Shown in pieces: positions 32,813-32,867 of a DNA stretch of 32,867 bases. Both the position numbers and the translations under genes were made by a program. How positions within the stretch are numbered: position 1 is the first letter of the stretch; each line of letters begins with the position of its first letter. The DNA is from Bacteroidales bacterium (GTDB taxonomy: Bacteria > Bacteroidota > Bacteroidia > Bacteroidales > F082): contig JANQGJ010000025.1 of the NCBI GenBank assembly GCA_028277395.1, positions 1 through 32,867 of the forward strand, in the 5' to 3' direction. The notes beneath the pieces are model-generated. The model made no database searches. It was given only the letters and a program-made list of their open reading frames with translations, and was not told where the DNA came from.

Positions 32813-32867
32813 TTAATCATCCTCGGTTGGTATATTAGGATGCTGAAAATTTATGCTCATTTCATAT
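32813..32867 (-). CDS. Possible C-terminal end of another gene (partial)
   Basis: At the right edge a minus-strand frame of 17 codons (YEMSINFQHPNIPTEDD) runs in from outside and ends at TAA 32815-32813. The acidic end is typical of a natural C-terminus and the frame precedes the barrel operon by ~95 bp. Too short to identify. Confidence 0.3.
   Translation of the reverse strand, partial: YEMSINFQHPNIPTEDD

Noticed and set aside
1..32867. CRISPR array, tRNA or rRNA genes, insertion sequences, replication origin
   Set aside because: No regularly spaced repeats, no cloverleaf or rRNA-like conserved sequence, no transposase or integrase frame, and no DnaA-box cluster was found by eye. A covariance-model search would be needed to exclude small RNAs.

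Overview
The window looks like the chromosome of an AT-rich Bacteroidota, probably of the Bacteroidales/Marinilabiliales type. This rests on the abundance of secreted proteins with type IX secretion (T9SS) C-terminal sorting domains (type A at 807, 13837, 18743, 27774 and in a pseudogene at 21670; type B at 3919), a PorP/SprF protein, an Omp28-like protein, and Bacteroidota-type promoters (TTG, about 20 bp, TAnnTTTG). The exact taxon cannot be read from the sequence.

Layout. (1) 92-7067: a tight four-gene surface operon: a PKD lipoprotein, a large type A T9SS protein, a type B T9SS protein, and a PorP/SprF outer-membrane protein overlapping it by 4 bp. (2) 7068-12034: an accessory island. It holds four copies of a ~40 bp repeat, a lipoprotein-gene fragment, a three-gene HipB-HipS-HipT toxin-antitoxin locus, a DUF1778/GNAT acetyltransferase toxin-antitoxin pair with paired operators, an AAA_14/DUF4143 ATPase behind a perfect 32 bp palindrome, and the C-terminal remnant of a Fic-family gene. 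(3) 12314-21610: exported and sensory genes: a DUF5694 protein, two M28 metallopeptidases, a membrane-anchored TPR/HTH regulator, a 46-residue Lys-rich small ORF, and a delta-60-repeat/PKD T9SS protein ending at a clear terminator. (4) 21670-23737, minus strand: a decayed Asp-box propeller/T9SS gene carrying three separate lesions. (5) 23888-26219: an operon of two translationally coupled, unfamiliar P-loop ATPases behind an array of operator-like dyads. This is the best candidate in the window for an undescribed system. (6) 26235-32717, minus strand: a RadC/JAB protein with an unusual C-terminal tail, a voltage-gated K+ channel, an Omp28-like T9SS protein, pyruvate kinase, and a pair of outer-membrane beta-barrel genes. 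A short C-terminal piece of another gene may lie at the right edge.

How the parts work together. Region 1 is probably a dedicated surface-structure module, because SprF-type proteins are commonly encoded beside the type B cargo they serve. Region 2 is a patchwork of self-regulated toxin-antitoxin and ATPase genes with debris between them, typical of lateral acquisition. The ATPase pair in region 5 stands alone, very AT-rich, between a dead gene and radC. It has no obvious effector gene beside it, so its role cannot be assigned. No tRNA, rRNA, CRISPR array, integrase or transposase was seen. All family calls were made by eye from protein motifs; no database search was possible.
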